Part shown: piece after piece, positions 25,924 to 33,203 of the stretch
How positions within the stretch are numbered: position 1 is the first letter of the stretch
Layout of the letters: each line of letters opens with the position of its first letter
Assembly: GCA_023423065.1 (NCBI GenBank)
Contig: JAFAGC010000080.1
Coordinates: 1 to 64,000, forward strand
Direction of reading: 5' to 3'
DNA: 64,000 nucleotides
DNA from: Pseudomonadota bacterium
GTDB lineage: Bacteria > Pseudomonadota > Gammaproteobacteria > Steroidobacterales > Steroidobacteraceae
Made by a program: the position numbers and the translations under genes
Notes under the pieces: generated by a model
The model's input: only the letters and a program-made list of their open reading frames with translations
Database searches by the model: none
Told to the model about the DNA's origin: nothing

Positions 25924-26907
25924 TCAGAGGTACAACGCGAGGATCTGCCCGAGCACCGGCGCTTCCTTTGCCGAACTGCTGCCGAGCCGCTTCGCCTCTT
26001 CGACGATGAAGGCCTTCGATTCGTCGGTGCCGAGGTCCGCGATCGCCTTGAGCGCGACGCTGTGGTCCTGCCAGCTCATCGCGGGATCCTGGTAGACGGA
26101 CTTGAGCAGCCCGAAGTGGCCGGTCGCGCCGATGTTTCCGAGCGAGGAAATCGCCGCCTGGCGTACGTATTCCTGCGGATCGCGCGCGAGCGCCGCGAGC
26201 GTGTCGATGGCCGCCGGATTGTTCGTGAAACCGAGCGCGTACACGTCGAGGAACGTGTTCGGCGTGCGCTCGCCGTTGATCTTCGCGATCAGCCCCTTCA
26301 CCGTTTCGTCGCTCGCGCGGTAGCCATACGCGATGTTGGCGATCTTGCTCGCGAACTCCTGGACGCCGAGCGCCAGCGGCTGAGTGAAGATGGGCTCCAC
26401 CACGGCGGGCTCGTCGACACGCCACATCGGGGTCTTTCCGCGTGTCACGAACGTGCCGATGCGACGCTCGCCGCCGTCGTTGGTGGTGACGTCCGCGCTG
26501 ATGTACGTCAGCGTGATGAACGGCGTGTACGCGTTGGTGCGCATGTTCTGCATGCGGTAGGTCTTCAGCCGGATCGCCGGCGGCTCCGTCGCCTTGTCGG
26601 AAATCTGCGCGGGCAGGCCGCGCGAACCGAGCTCCGCCTGCAGTTGGGTCGCGAGGAAGGGCACGGGATCGATCGGCGCGCCGTCGATCTTCACTTCGCC
26701 CGGCAGGATGCCGCTGTGGAAGATCCGGCCGTCGGCGCGGCGTTCGTCGACGAGCGAGAAGACCTTCGGCGCCGGAGTGCCGGCGACGACGTACTTGAGG
26801 GCCGACGGCGTCGGCGCCTTCGCCTCGTAATTGAGCTGCGGCATCGCGCAGCCGGTGAGCGCGAGACCCGCGAGCGCGAGTGCCGCGAGAAGATAGCGAG
26901 GAATCAT
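25924..26907 (-). CDS. lipoprotein with C-terminal HEAT-like repeats
   Basis: A 327-residue lipoprotein with lipobox LTGC (Cys20). The middle (about 40-190) is a beta-rich domain of unknown type. The C-terminal 110 residues read as HEAT repeats (AIDTLAALARDPQEYVRQAAISSLGNIG and a second, DHSVALKAIADLGTDESKAFIVEEA). HEAT repeats usually bind proteins, so it may be an envelope scaffold. It is transcribed towards the lipoprotein gene at 25360 and shares its 3' gap of nine bases. No known pathway is indicated. Confidence 0.75.
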   Translation of the reverse strand: MIPRYLLAALALAGLALTGCAMPQLNYEAKAPTPSALKYVVAGTPAPKVFSLVDERRADGRIFHSGILPGEVKIDGAPIDPVPFLATQLQAELGSRGLPAQISDKATEPPAIRLKTYRMQNMRTNAYTPFITLTYISADVTTNDGGERRIGTFVTRGKTPMWRVDEPAVVEPIFTQPLALGVQEFASKIANIAYGYRASDETVKGLIAKINGERTPNTFLDVYALGFTNNPAAIDTLAALARDPQEYVRQAAISSLGNIGATGHFGLLKSVYQDPAMSWQDHSVALKAIADLGTDESKAFIVEEAKRLGSSSAKEAPVLGQILALYL

Positions 26908-27038
26908 TCGAGCCCCTCCCAGGGATGGTGTCCGCCATCAAACTATCGCGCGGTCGACATGCGCCCGTCAAAGGCTCCCCGCATTGACGACCCGATTCCG
27001 GACGTGGTCTATTCCGCGCCCGCTCGAAGAGGCATCCC

Positions 27039-27464
27039 ATGCGCAGAATCGCCGAAGCCCTCACCGACAACGAGATCGCCGCCTGCTTCCCCGTCATGTC
27101 GCAACTGCGACCGAAAATCGCGGAACACGAATTCGTGGCGCTCGTGAAACGCCTCGCCGCGACGTGCGGTTTCCAGCTCGCTCGTCTCGACGACGACGGC
27201 ATCAAGGCGGTCGCGGGATACCGCGTGGCGGAATGGCTGGCCGGCGGCCGGTACCTCGAAATCGAAGACCTCGTCACGGCCGAGGGCTCGCGTTCGAAAG
27301 GTCACGGCGGCGCCCTGTTCGACTGGCTCCTCGCCGAAGCGGCGCGCCGCGGGTGCCGGCAGTTGCGCCTCGTATCGAACGTGCGGCGCACCGACGCGCA
27401 CCGCTTCTACCTGCGCAAGGGCATGCGTATCGAGGCTCACTACTTCTCGATGGACGTGCCCTGA
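27039..27464 (+). CDS. GNAT-family N-acetyltransferase
   Basis: A 141-residue acetyltransferase with the GNAT fold: LEIEDLVTAEGSRSKGHGGALFDWLL carries the acetyl-CoA pyrophosphate loop (R-x-x-G-x-G/A pattern as RSKGHGG), and DAHRFYLRKGM is the usual C-terminal motif B/C. The substrate cannot be read from sequence. The last 25 bases overlap the 3' end of the phosphopantetheinyl transferase gene on the opposite strand. Confidence 0.88.
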   Translation: MRRIAEALTDNEIAACFPVMSQLRPKIAEHEFVALVKRLAATCGFQLARLDDDGIKAVAGYRVAEWLAGGRYLEIEDLVTAEGSRSKGHGGALFDWLLAEAARRGCRQLRLVSNVRRTDAHRFYLRKGMRIEAHYFSMDVP

Positions 27465-28195
27465 TCGAATCCGCCTGGGGCGAACGTGTAGAGGGTCACG
27501 GCCGAGTCCGCGGGAGCGGATTCCGCGCGCAACGCCACCGTGAGCGCGTGCTCGTCGGAAGGGCGGTACTGCCAGAAACGCCAGCGCGACGGATCGTCCT
27601 TCGCGAAGTCGACGCCGCGCATCCGATGCGCATCGTCGAGATCGAACGAGGCATTGCCCAGTCCCGCGGCGATGCCTTCACCGGTCGCCTTGAGCCACGC
27701 CTCCTTGAGCGTCCACAACGCGTAGAAGCGCGCGGGACGTTCCGGCTCCGGCAAGGCCGTGAGCCCGGCCGCTTCGCGGCTCGTGAAGTAACGGGGCGCG
27801 AGGTGCAGCGGCGCCTTGCGCGTGCGCACGTTCTCGACGTCGATACCGATTTCCGGCATGCGACTCACCGCACACGCGACGAGCCGCTTCGTGTGCGCGA
27901 GATTGAAATGCAATCCGAGCCGCTCGAACCGGGACGCGAGTGCGGGCTTGCCGCGCTCGCCCGTGGCGAACGACCAGTCGCGTGGCGCGACTTCCGGCGC
28001 GTACATCGACAACACCCGGCGCTGCAGCGCGCGGGTCACGAGGAACTGGTGGCGAAGCTCCTCGCTGTAGAGTTTCCCGCGCCGCTCGATTTCCTCGGCG
28101 GACAGGAGATCGGCATGGGTCGCATTCAACGCCGGATCGTCCAGCTCCCGGTCGAACGCGAGCCAGACGTGGATCTCTTGCGGCGCGAGTTTCAA
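27440..28195 (-). CDS. Sfp-type 4'-phosphopantetheinyl transferase
   Basis: Transfers the phosphopantetheine arm from coenzyme A to a serine of carrier proteins. The 251-residue protein has the Sfp-type pair of motifs: GIDVEN (metal-binding Asp) near 117 and WTLKEAWLKATGEGI near 160, plus FNLAHT before them. Sfp-type enzymes activate polyketide, peptide or fatty-acid carrier proteins; none lies in the window, so the target is unknown. It overlaps the patatin gene by four bases (ATGA), so the two are coupled. Confidence 0.92.
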   Translation of the reverse strand: MKLAPQEIHVWLAFDRELDDPALNATHADLLSAEEIERRGKLYSEELRHQFLVTRALQRRVLSMYAPEVAPRDWSFATGERGKPALASRFERLGLHFNLAHTKRLVACAVSRMPEIGIDVENVRTRKAPLHLAPRYFTSREAAGLTALPEPERPARFYALWTLKEAWLKATGEGIAAGLGNASFDLDDAHRMRGVDFAKDDPSRWRFWQYRPSDEHALTVALRAESAPADSAVTLYTFAPGGFDQGTSIEK

Positions 28196-29352
28196 GGCGC
28201 GAGGAAACCCGCGAGATCGTCACGACGCGCGAGCGCGTCGCGATAGCCGAGTTCGATGAGCTCCCGCGTGTAGCCGGACTCGAACATCAGGTAACTCGCG
28301 AGCAGGCTGCCGCTCGCGCCGCGGGCGCCGATGATGCCCATGAGCGCACGCAGGCTCAAAGGCAGCTCGTCCGCGTGTTTCACGGCGATCTCGGAAGGAT
28401 CCACGCTGGGCGCGATCATGAGCGTGCGTATCTGGCGCGATCCCGTCACCCCTCCAGCCGCCGCGGAGAGCCGGTTGATGCGCGTGAGATGTTCGAGGTC
28501 CGCCGAGATCTGGTCGCTGAACAAGGTGTCCAGCATGTAACCGAACAACTGTCCCGGCGTGGGCGGCGAGTCCGATGCGATGAACCGCGGAATCGCATCG
28601 AGATGCGTCGGGCGCACGCCGACCACCAGGATACGGTCCGCGCCGAGATGGATCGCGGGCGACAGCGGCGCCGTCTGCCGCATCGCTCCGTCGCCGAAGT
28701 ACTCGCCGTGCAGGCAGATGGGCGGGAACAGGAACGGAATGGCGAGGCTGGCCATTAAATAGTCGAGCGACAGCGGCACGCGTTCCCCGTGACGCTGCGC
28801 GCGCGACCACTCGGAGATCGTGGTATCGGCCTCGAAAAAGGACACCGATCGCGCCGTGAAGTAACTCGTGGCGCTGAGCGCGACCGCGCGCAGGTCGCCG
28901 CGCGCCACGCTCGCGCGCACCGCCTCGAAATCGGTGACCCGGGACAGCAGCTCGCGCAGCGGCGAGTTGTCCAGCAGCGATCTGGGCGGGCCCATCCGGC
29001 CGCCGGTCAGCAACGATCCCAGCCAGCGCGCGCCGGCCCGCAGCATCGCGCCGACGTCGGACCGGTACACCTGGTGCACGCGGAAATTCGCCCAGACGTG
29101 TTCGATCTCGGCCACCGACTGGTGCCAGCGCACCACGTTGCTCGCGAGGATGCTGGCGGCGACGGCGCCCGCGGAGGTGCCGACGATGATCGGGAACGGC
29201 CATTCGGGCCGGGGATGGATCTCCGCCAGCGCTTTCAGGACGCCGACCTGGTATGCGGCCCGGGCCCCACCGCCCGTCAGGATCAATCCCGTGCGAGAAA
29301 CCCCGCCGCCGGTGCTGTTAGTATGCCCCTCCCCCACGATCCATCCATTCAA
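28192..29352 (-). CDS. patatin-like phospholipase (RssA/YchK-like)
   Basis: A 386-residue serine hydrolase with the patatin catalytic parts: oxyanion loop TGGGARAAYQVGVL, nucleophile in GTSAG and the Asp of the Ser-Asp dyad in FGDGAM. Patatins cleave acyl chains from phospholipids. A C-terminal region rich in Arg/Leu extends beyond the core. No signal peptide is visible, so it is cytoplasmic or peripheral. The ATG at 29352 leaves 15 bases to the divergent peroxiredoxin gene; a GTG at 29337 is an alternative start. It is coupled to the phosphopantetheinyl transferase gene. Confidence 0.87.
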   Translation of the reverse strand: MNGWIVGEGHTNSTGGGVSRTGLILTGGGARAAYQVGVLKALAEIHPRPEWPFPIIVGTSAGAVAASILASNVVRWHQSVAEIEHVWANFRVHQVYRSDVGAMLRAGARWLGSLLTGGRMGPPRSLLDNSPLRELLSRVTDFEAVRASVARGDLRAVALSATSYFTARSVSFFEADTTISEWSRAQRHGERVPLSLDYLMASLAIPFLFPPICLHGEYFGDGAMRQTAPLSPAIHLGADRILVVGVRPTHLDAIPRFIASDSPPTPGQLFGYMLDTLFSDQISADLEHLTRINRLSAAAGGVTGSRQIRTLMIAPSVDPSEIAVKHADELPLSLRALMGIIGARGASGSLLASYLMFESGYTRELIELGYRDALARRDDLAGFLAP

Positions 29353-29367
29353 GTCACGGAGAACAAC

Positions 29368-29916
29368 ATGCTCGCACTTCGAAGGACTTTGGTCACCGCC
29401 CTCATCGCCGTGACCGCGAGTGTAAGCGCCGGATCTCCCCCCGCCGCACCGGCCGAGGGCTCCGCCGCGCCGGCGTTCAAACTACAGGACCAGGCCGGCG
29501 AGTGGCACACGCTCGATCAGTACAAGGGCAAGTGGGTGGTGCTGTACTTCTACCCGAAGGACAACACCCCCGGCTGCACCACCCAGGCCTGTGAGCTGCG
29601 CGACAACATCTTCGCGTTCCGCAAGGCCGACGCCGTCATCCTCGGTGTGAGCGTCGATGATGTCGCCTCTCACGAGAAGTTCGCCAAGGAACACAGCCTG
29701 CCGTTCGACATCCTCGCCGACCCGAGCAAGGAAACGACGAAGGCTTATGGCGCGGTTTGGAGCCCGGCTCCCGGCGTCGAGCTCGCGTCGCGGACCACGT
29801 TCCTGATCTCGCCGGACGGCAAGATCGCCAAGCACTGGGCGAAGGTCGATCCGAAGGGCCACTCGGACATGGTGCTCGCGGAGATCAAGGCGCGTACGCC
29901 AGCCAAAGCCGGTTGA
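29368..29916 (+). CDS. exported peroxiredoxin of the Bcp/PrxQ type
   Basis: A thiol peroxidase that reduces hydroperoxides. The 182-residue product has a probable signal peptide (ending near SVSAGSP), then the thioredoxin-fold AhpC/TSA domain. The peroxidatic cysteine is in PKDNTPGCTTQACELRD, with a second cysteine four residues later as in PrxQ/Bcp. SLPFDILADP and RTTFLISPDGKI are typical. Cytoplasmic Bcp lacks a signal, so this one is likely periplasmic. An ACGGAGAA site precedes the ATG, and a strong terminator follows. Confidence 0.9.
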   Translation: MLALRRTLVTALIAVTASVSAGSPPAAPAEGSAAPAFKLQDQAGEWHTLDQYKGKWVVLYFYPKDNTPGCTTQACELRDNIFAFRKADAVILGVSVDDVASHEKFAKEHSLPFDILADPSKETTKAYGAVWSPAPGVELASRTTFLISPDGKIAKHWAKVDPKGHSDMVLAEIKARTPAKAG

Positions 29917-29932
29917 TCCGGCCTCTTCGACG

Positions 29933-29966
29933 ACGGCCGGCGGAGCCCATCCGCCGGCCGTTTTTC
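29933..29966 (+). terminator. rho-independent terminator of the peroxiredoxin gene
   Basis: An ACGGCCGGCGGA stem pairs with TCCGCCGGCCGT across a five-base loop and is followed by TTTTCC, starting 16 bases after the stop codon. The stem could also act on the convergent gene from the other side. Confidence 0.9.
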
Positions 29967-29975
29967 CTTGCGCGA

Positions 29976-30470
29976 CTATTTCTTGTCGCCGCTGCCGGGC
30001 GGATCGAGATCCTGTCCCGTGTTGTCCTTGAGCTTGGGCAGCATCGCCTCGTAAGTAGTCTTGTCCGAGGGCGAGAGATTCGGGTGCCCCGCGAATACGC
30101 CGACCGTGATCCCGCCGATCACGTAATAGGTTTCGCCGGGTTCGATTTCGAGCGTCAGCACGTCCTTCGCTTCGGAGTGCACGACGTACTCGTGTTTGCC
30201 GGCGGGCACCTCGATCTTGCAATACGTGCCGCTTTGCAGCTTGCAGAGCTCGACACCGTTTTCGCGCACCTTGTAGCGGATCGCGGAGCCCGCGAATTTC
30301 TTCTCGCGGAAGAAAATCACGGTGCCGGTGCCGCCGCCCGCGGCCTCGACGGCCGGCGCCTCGGATGCCGACGGCGCGGTATCGGCGGGAGCCGCCGTGT
30401 CCTGCGCGAACGCGGCCAGTGGGACGAATAACGCCGCGATGAACGCGGTTCTAAATTGTCTGCGATACAT
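29976..30470 (-). CDS. exported DUF2846-like protein
   Basis: A 164-residue exported protein of unknown function. A signal peptide ends near LAAFAQD, followed by an Ala/Pro-rich linker. The core (about 48-140) has the pattern of DUF2846-type beta domains: GTVIFFREKKFAGSAIRYKVRENG, YCKIEVPAGKHEY, LEIEPGETYYV. This resembles adhesin or lipoprotein-like beta sandwiches. Its start overlaps the preceding gene (30451-31083) by 20 bases, so they are one transcription unit. Confidence 0.72.
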   Translation of the reverse strand: MYRRQFRTAFIAALFVPLAAFAQDTAAPADTAPSASEAPAVEAAGGGTGTVIFFREKKFAGSAIRYKVRENGVELCKLQSGTYCKIEVPAGKHEYVVHSEAKDVLTLEIEPGETYYVIGGITVGVFAGHPNLSPSDKTTYEAMLPKLKDNTGQDLDPPGSGDKK

Positions 30471-31083
30471 CTTCCTCTCCCTCGTTGTTCTCTTCTTCGG
30501 TCTGCGCTTCCGCCGGCGGAGCGGTCGGCTCCGTCGCGGGTAAATCGACGTCGGCCGCGGTCCTGGCGGTGGCCAGCGTTCCGGCCGGAACGACCATGGC
30601 CCCGCCGCGCACGAGCATCCCGAAAACGCCCGCCGCGATGCTGACGTTCAGGGATGTCTGGGTCCTGTCGCGGCCCGTGCGACCGATGACCATCGAACGC
30701 AGCTTTATTTCGGTGTCGCCCACGCGCACGAAACGCGCCGCGAGGATCAGTTCGCCCGCCTTGCCGCCGGCGCCGGACTTCGCCGCGTGCACGACCTCGC
30801 CTTCGCCGATCGAACCTGCCGGTATCACGACGGCTTCACCGACGCGCACGTCGTCGGCGATCACGATGCGGAAGCGATCGCCGTTGCGATTCCGGTTGGA
30901 GGCGATTTCCTCGTCCACGAGGATGGAAACCGGAGTGAGCGCGGGGACACGCAAGAGGGCCGATGTTGGTGCTTCCGGCGATCCAGTCGCGGGCGCCTCG
31001 ATCGACGGCGTGTCCTGCGCAACGGAAGCGCAAGGCTCGAACGCCACCAGCAGCAGCGCGGGTAGTAAGAGCGAGGGTCTCAC
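30451..31083 (-). CDS. hypothetical exported protein
   Basis: A 210-residue exported protein. The signal peptide ends near ASVAQD. The middle (about 45-170) is beta-rich with VPALTPVSILVDEEIASN..NGDRF.I..ADDV..G..VIPAGSIGEGEV, a pattern like the periplasmic beta domains of TrbI/VirB10-type proteins. The C-terminal 30 residues are Glu-rich. I cannot assign a function. It overlaps the DUF2846-like gene and lies 18 bases after the VWA gene on the same strand, so the two exported proteins may belong to that unit. Confidence 0.7.
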   Translation of the reverse strand: MRPSLLLPALLLVAFEPCASVAQDTPSIEAPATGSPEAPTSALLRVPALTPVSILVDEEIASNRNRNGDRFRIVIADDVRVGEAVVIPAGSIGEGEVVHAAKSGAGGKAGELILAARFVRVGDTEIKLRSMVIGRTGRDRTQTSLNVSIAAGVFGMLVRGGAMVVPAGTLATARTAADVDLPATEPTAPPAEAQTEEENNEGEEDVSQTI

Positions 31084-31101
31084 TACCCGGCAGTATATGC
31101 C

Positions 31102-32316
31102 TCAGCCGGGCGTTTCCAGTACGGCGGAGTGACGTAGCGCGCGCATCGCGCCGTCGAGACCGGCGAGCGTCAGTGGAAACATGCGGTTACCGACGAGTTC
31201 GCGAGTCAACTGGATAGACGGAGTCCAATCCCAGCGCTCTTCGGGTTCGGGATTCAGCCACACGAGCCGTGGGAAATGAGCCGCAATGCGGCTCATCCAC
31301 GTGCGGCCGGACTCCTCGTTCCAGTGCTCGACGCTGCCGCCAGGCTGTTCGATTTCGTACGGACTCATCGTCGCGTCGCCGACGAGCACCACGCGGTAGT
31401 CGGGATTGAAGGTGCGCAGCATCGACCACGTGCTGGTCGAGACGCTGAACCGGCGGCGGTTGTCCTTCCACAATCTTTCGTACGGAAAGTTGTGGAAGTA
31501 GAAGTACTCGAGATGCCTGAATTCCGCGCGCGCCGCCGAAAACAACTCCTCGCAGATCTGCACGTGATCGTCCATCGAGCCGCCGACGTCGAGCAGCAAC
31601 AGCAGCTTCACGGCATTGCGCCGCTCGGGCACGAGCTTGAGATCCAGCAGGCCGGCGTTGCGCGCGGTGGCGTCGATCGTGCCGTCGAGATCGAGTTCCT
31701 CGGCCGCGCCCTCGCGCGCGAATCGCCGCAGGCGGCGCAGCGCCATCTTGAGGTTGCGCGTATTGAGCTGGCGCGCGTCGTCGTAGTTCGAAAATTCGCG
31801 CGCGTCCCAGACCTTCACGGCACGCCGATGGCGCGATCCGTCCTGCCCGATACGCACGCCTTCCGGGTTGTAACCCTGGCCCCCGAACGGCGAGGTGCCG
31901 CCGGTGCCTATCCACTTGTTGCCGCCTTCGTGCCGGCCGCGCTGCTCGGCCAGCCGCTGGCGCAGGGTCTCGAGCAGTTTGTCCCAGCCGCCCAGCGCTC
32001 TTGCTTCGGCGTCGAGCCGCTCTTTCTCTTCGTCCGTGAGCAGCCGCTCGGTGATGGCGCGCAGCCATTCGGCGGGGATCTCGGCGACTATCTTCTCGAA
32101 CAGTTTCTCGGCGCCCGCGAAGTGTTCGGCGAACACGCGATCGAAGCGGTCGAAATGCCGCTCGTCCTTCACGAGCGCCAGGCGCGCGAGGTAGTAGAAC
32201 TCCTCGGGCGAATACCGCGCGACGCGCGCCTCCAGCGCCTCGAGCAGCGCGAGGAACTCGGGCAGCGTGACCGGGATGCCGCCGGCGCGCAGATCGGTGA
32301 AGAAGCGCACGAGCAC
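31102..32316 (-). CDS. VWA-domain protein, CoxE-like
   Basis: A 404-residue cytoplasmic protein with a C-terminal von Willebrand A domain. The metal-site motif is LLLLDVGGSMDD (D-x-G-x-S form with Met) near 240-250. The N-terminal half is helical, and the middle has a Gly-rich RHEGGNKWIGTGGTSPFGGQG segment seen in CoxE-like proteins. Such proteins pair with MoxR AAA+ ATPases as chaperones that insert metal or cofactor into target enzymes. Here it follows moxR by 15 bases, which supports the pairing. The client enzyme is unknown. Confidence 0.88.
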   Translation of the reverse strand: MLVRFFTDLRAGGIPVTLPEFLALLEALEARVARYSPEEFYYLARLALVKDERHFDRFDRVFAEHFAGAEKLFEKIVAEIPAEWLRAITERLLTDEEKERLDAEARALGGWDKLLETLRQRLAEQRGRHEGGNKWIGTGGTSPFGGQGYNPEGVRIGQDGSRHRRAVKVWDAREFSNYDDARQLNTRNLKMALRRLRRFAREGAAEELDLDGTIDATARNAGLLDLKLVPERRNAVKLLLLLDVGGSMDDHVQICEELFSAARAEFRHLEYFYFHNFPYERLWKDNRRRFSVSTSTWSMLRTFNPDYRVVLVGDATMSPYEIEQPGGSVEHWNEESGRTWMSRIAAHFPRLVWLNPEPEERWDWTPSIQLTRELVGNRMFPLTLAGLDGAMRALRHSAVLETPG

Positions 32317-32331
32317 GGCGCGCTCCCCGGC

Positions 32332-33186
32332 TCAGCGGGCCGTTCTGCGATTGAGGAACACGAGCTGCTCGAAGAGGTGCACGTCCTGCTCATTCTTGAG
32401 CAACGCCCCGTGCAGGATCGGGATCGTCTTCTTCGGGTCGTCCGAGCGCAGCGCCTCGGGCGGGATGTCCTCGGCGACCAGTAGTTTGATCCAGTCGAGC
32501 AACTCGGAGGTCGACGGCTTCTTGCGCAACCCGGGCGTGTCGCGCACTTCGAAGAAGGCCGTGAGCGCCTCGCGCAGCAGTGCGGACTTCAGGCCCGGAA
32601 AGTGCACGCGCACGATCTTCTCCATCGTCTCCTTGTCGGGGAAGCGGATGTAGTGGAAGAAGCAGCGGCGCAGGAACGCGTCGGGCAGCTCCTTCTCGTT
32701 GTTGCTCGTGATGAGGATGATCGGCCGATGCCGCGCGCGCACCAGCTCGCGCGTCTCGTGCACGTAGAACTCCATGCGGTCGAGCTCGCGCAGCAGGTCG
32801 TTGGGAAACTCGATGTCGGCCTTGTCGATCTCGTCGATGAGCAGCACCGGCTGCACGTCGGACTCGAACGCCTCCCAGAGCCTGCCGCGGACGATGTAAT
32901 TGCGGATGTCGTGCACGCGCGAATCGCCGAGCTGCGAATCGCGCAGGCGCGAGACCGCGTCGTATTCGTATAGTCCCTGCTGGGCCTTGCTGGTTGACTT
33001 GATGTGCCACTCGAGCAGCGGCCGCGCGAGCGCACGCGCGATCTCCTCCGCGAGCTGCGTCTTGCCGGTGCCGGGCTCGCCCTTGATGAGCAGCGGACGG
33101 CCGAGCGTCACCGCGGCATTGACGGCCATCATGAGATCCGGCGTCGCGACGTAACGATCGGTGCCGGTGAATCGGGTCTCGCTCAT
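32332..33186 (-). CDS. MoxR-family AAA+ ATPase
   Basis: A 284-residue AAA+ ATPase: Walker A GEPGTGKTQ, Walker B VLLIDEIDK, sensor 1 ITSNNEKELPDAFLRRCFFHYIRFP and the arginine finger within it. MoxR ATPases assist maturation of enzymes or complexes. The TSKAQQGLYEYDAVSRLRD segment between Walker A and B marks the APE2220/CoxD-like branch usually linked to a CoxE-like VWA protein, which is the next gene. Confidence 0.92.
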   Translation of the reverse strand: MSETRFTGTDRYVATPDLMMAVNAAVTLGRPLLIKGEPGTGKTQLAEEIARALARPLLEWHIKSTSKAQQGLYEYDAVSRLRDSQLGDSRVHDIRNYIVRGRLWEAFESDVQPVLLIDEIDKADIEFPNDLLRELDRMEFYVHETRELVRARHRPIILITSNNEKELPDAFLRRCFFHYIRFPDKETMEKIVRVHFPGLKSALLREALTAFFEVRDTPGLRKKPSTSELLDWIKLLVAEDIPPEALRSDDPKKTIPILHGALLKNEQDVHLFEQLVFLNRRTAR

Positions 33187-33203
33187 GCTGCTCCTGCTGA
33201 AGG

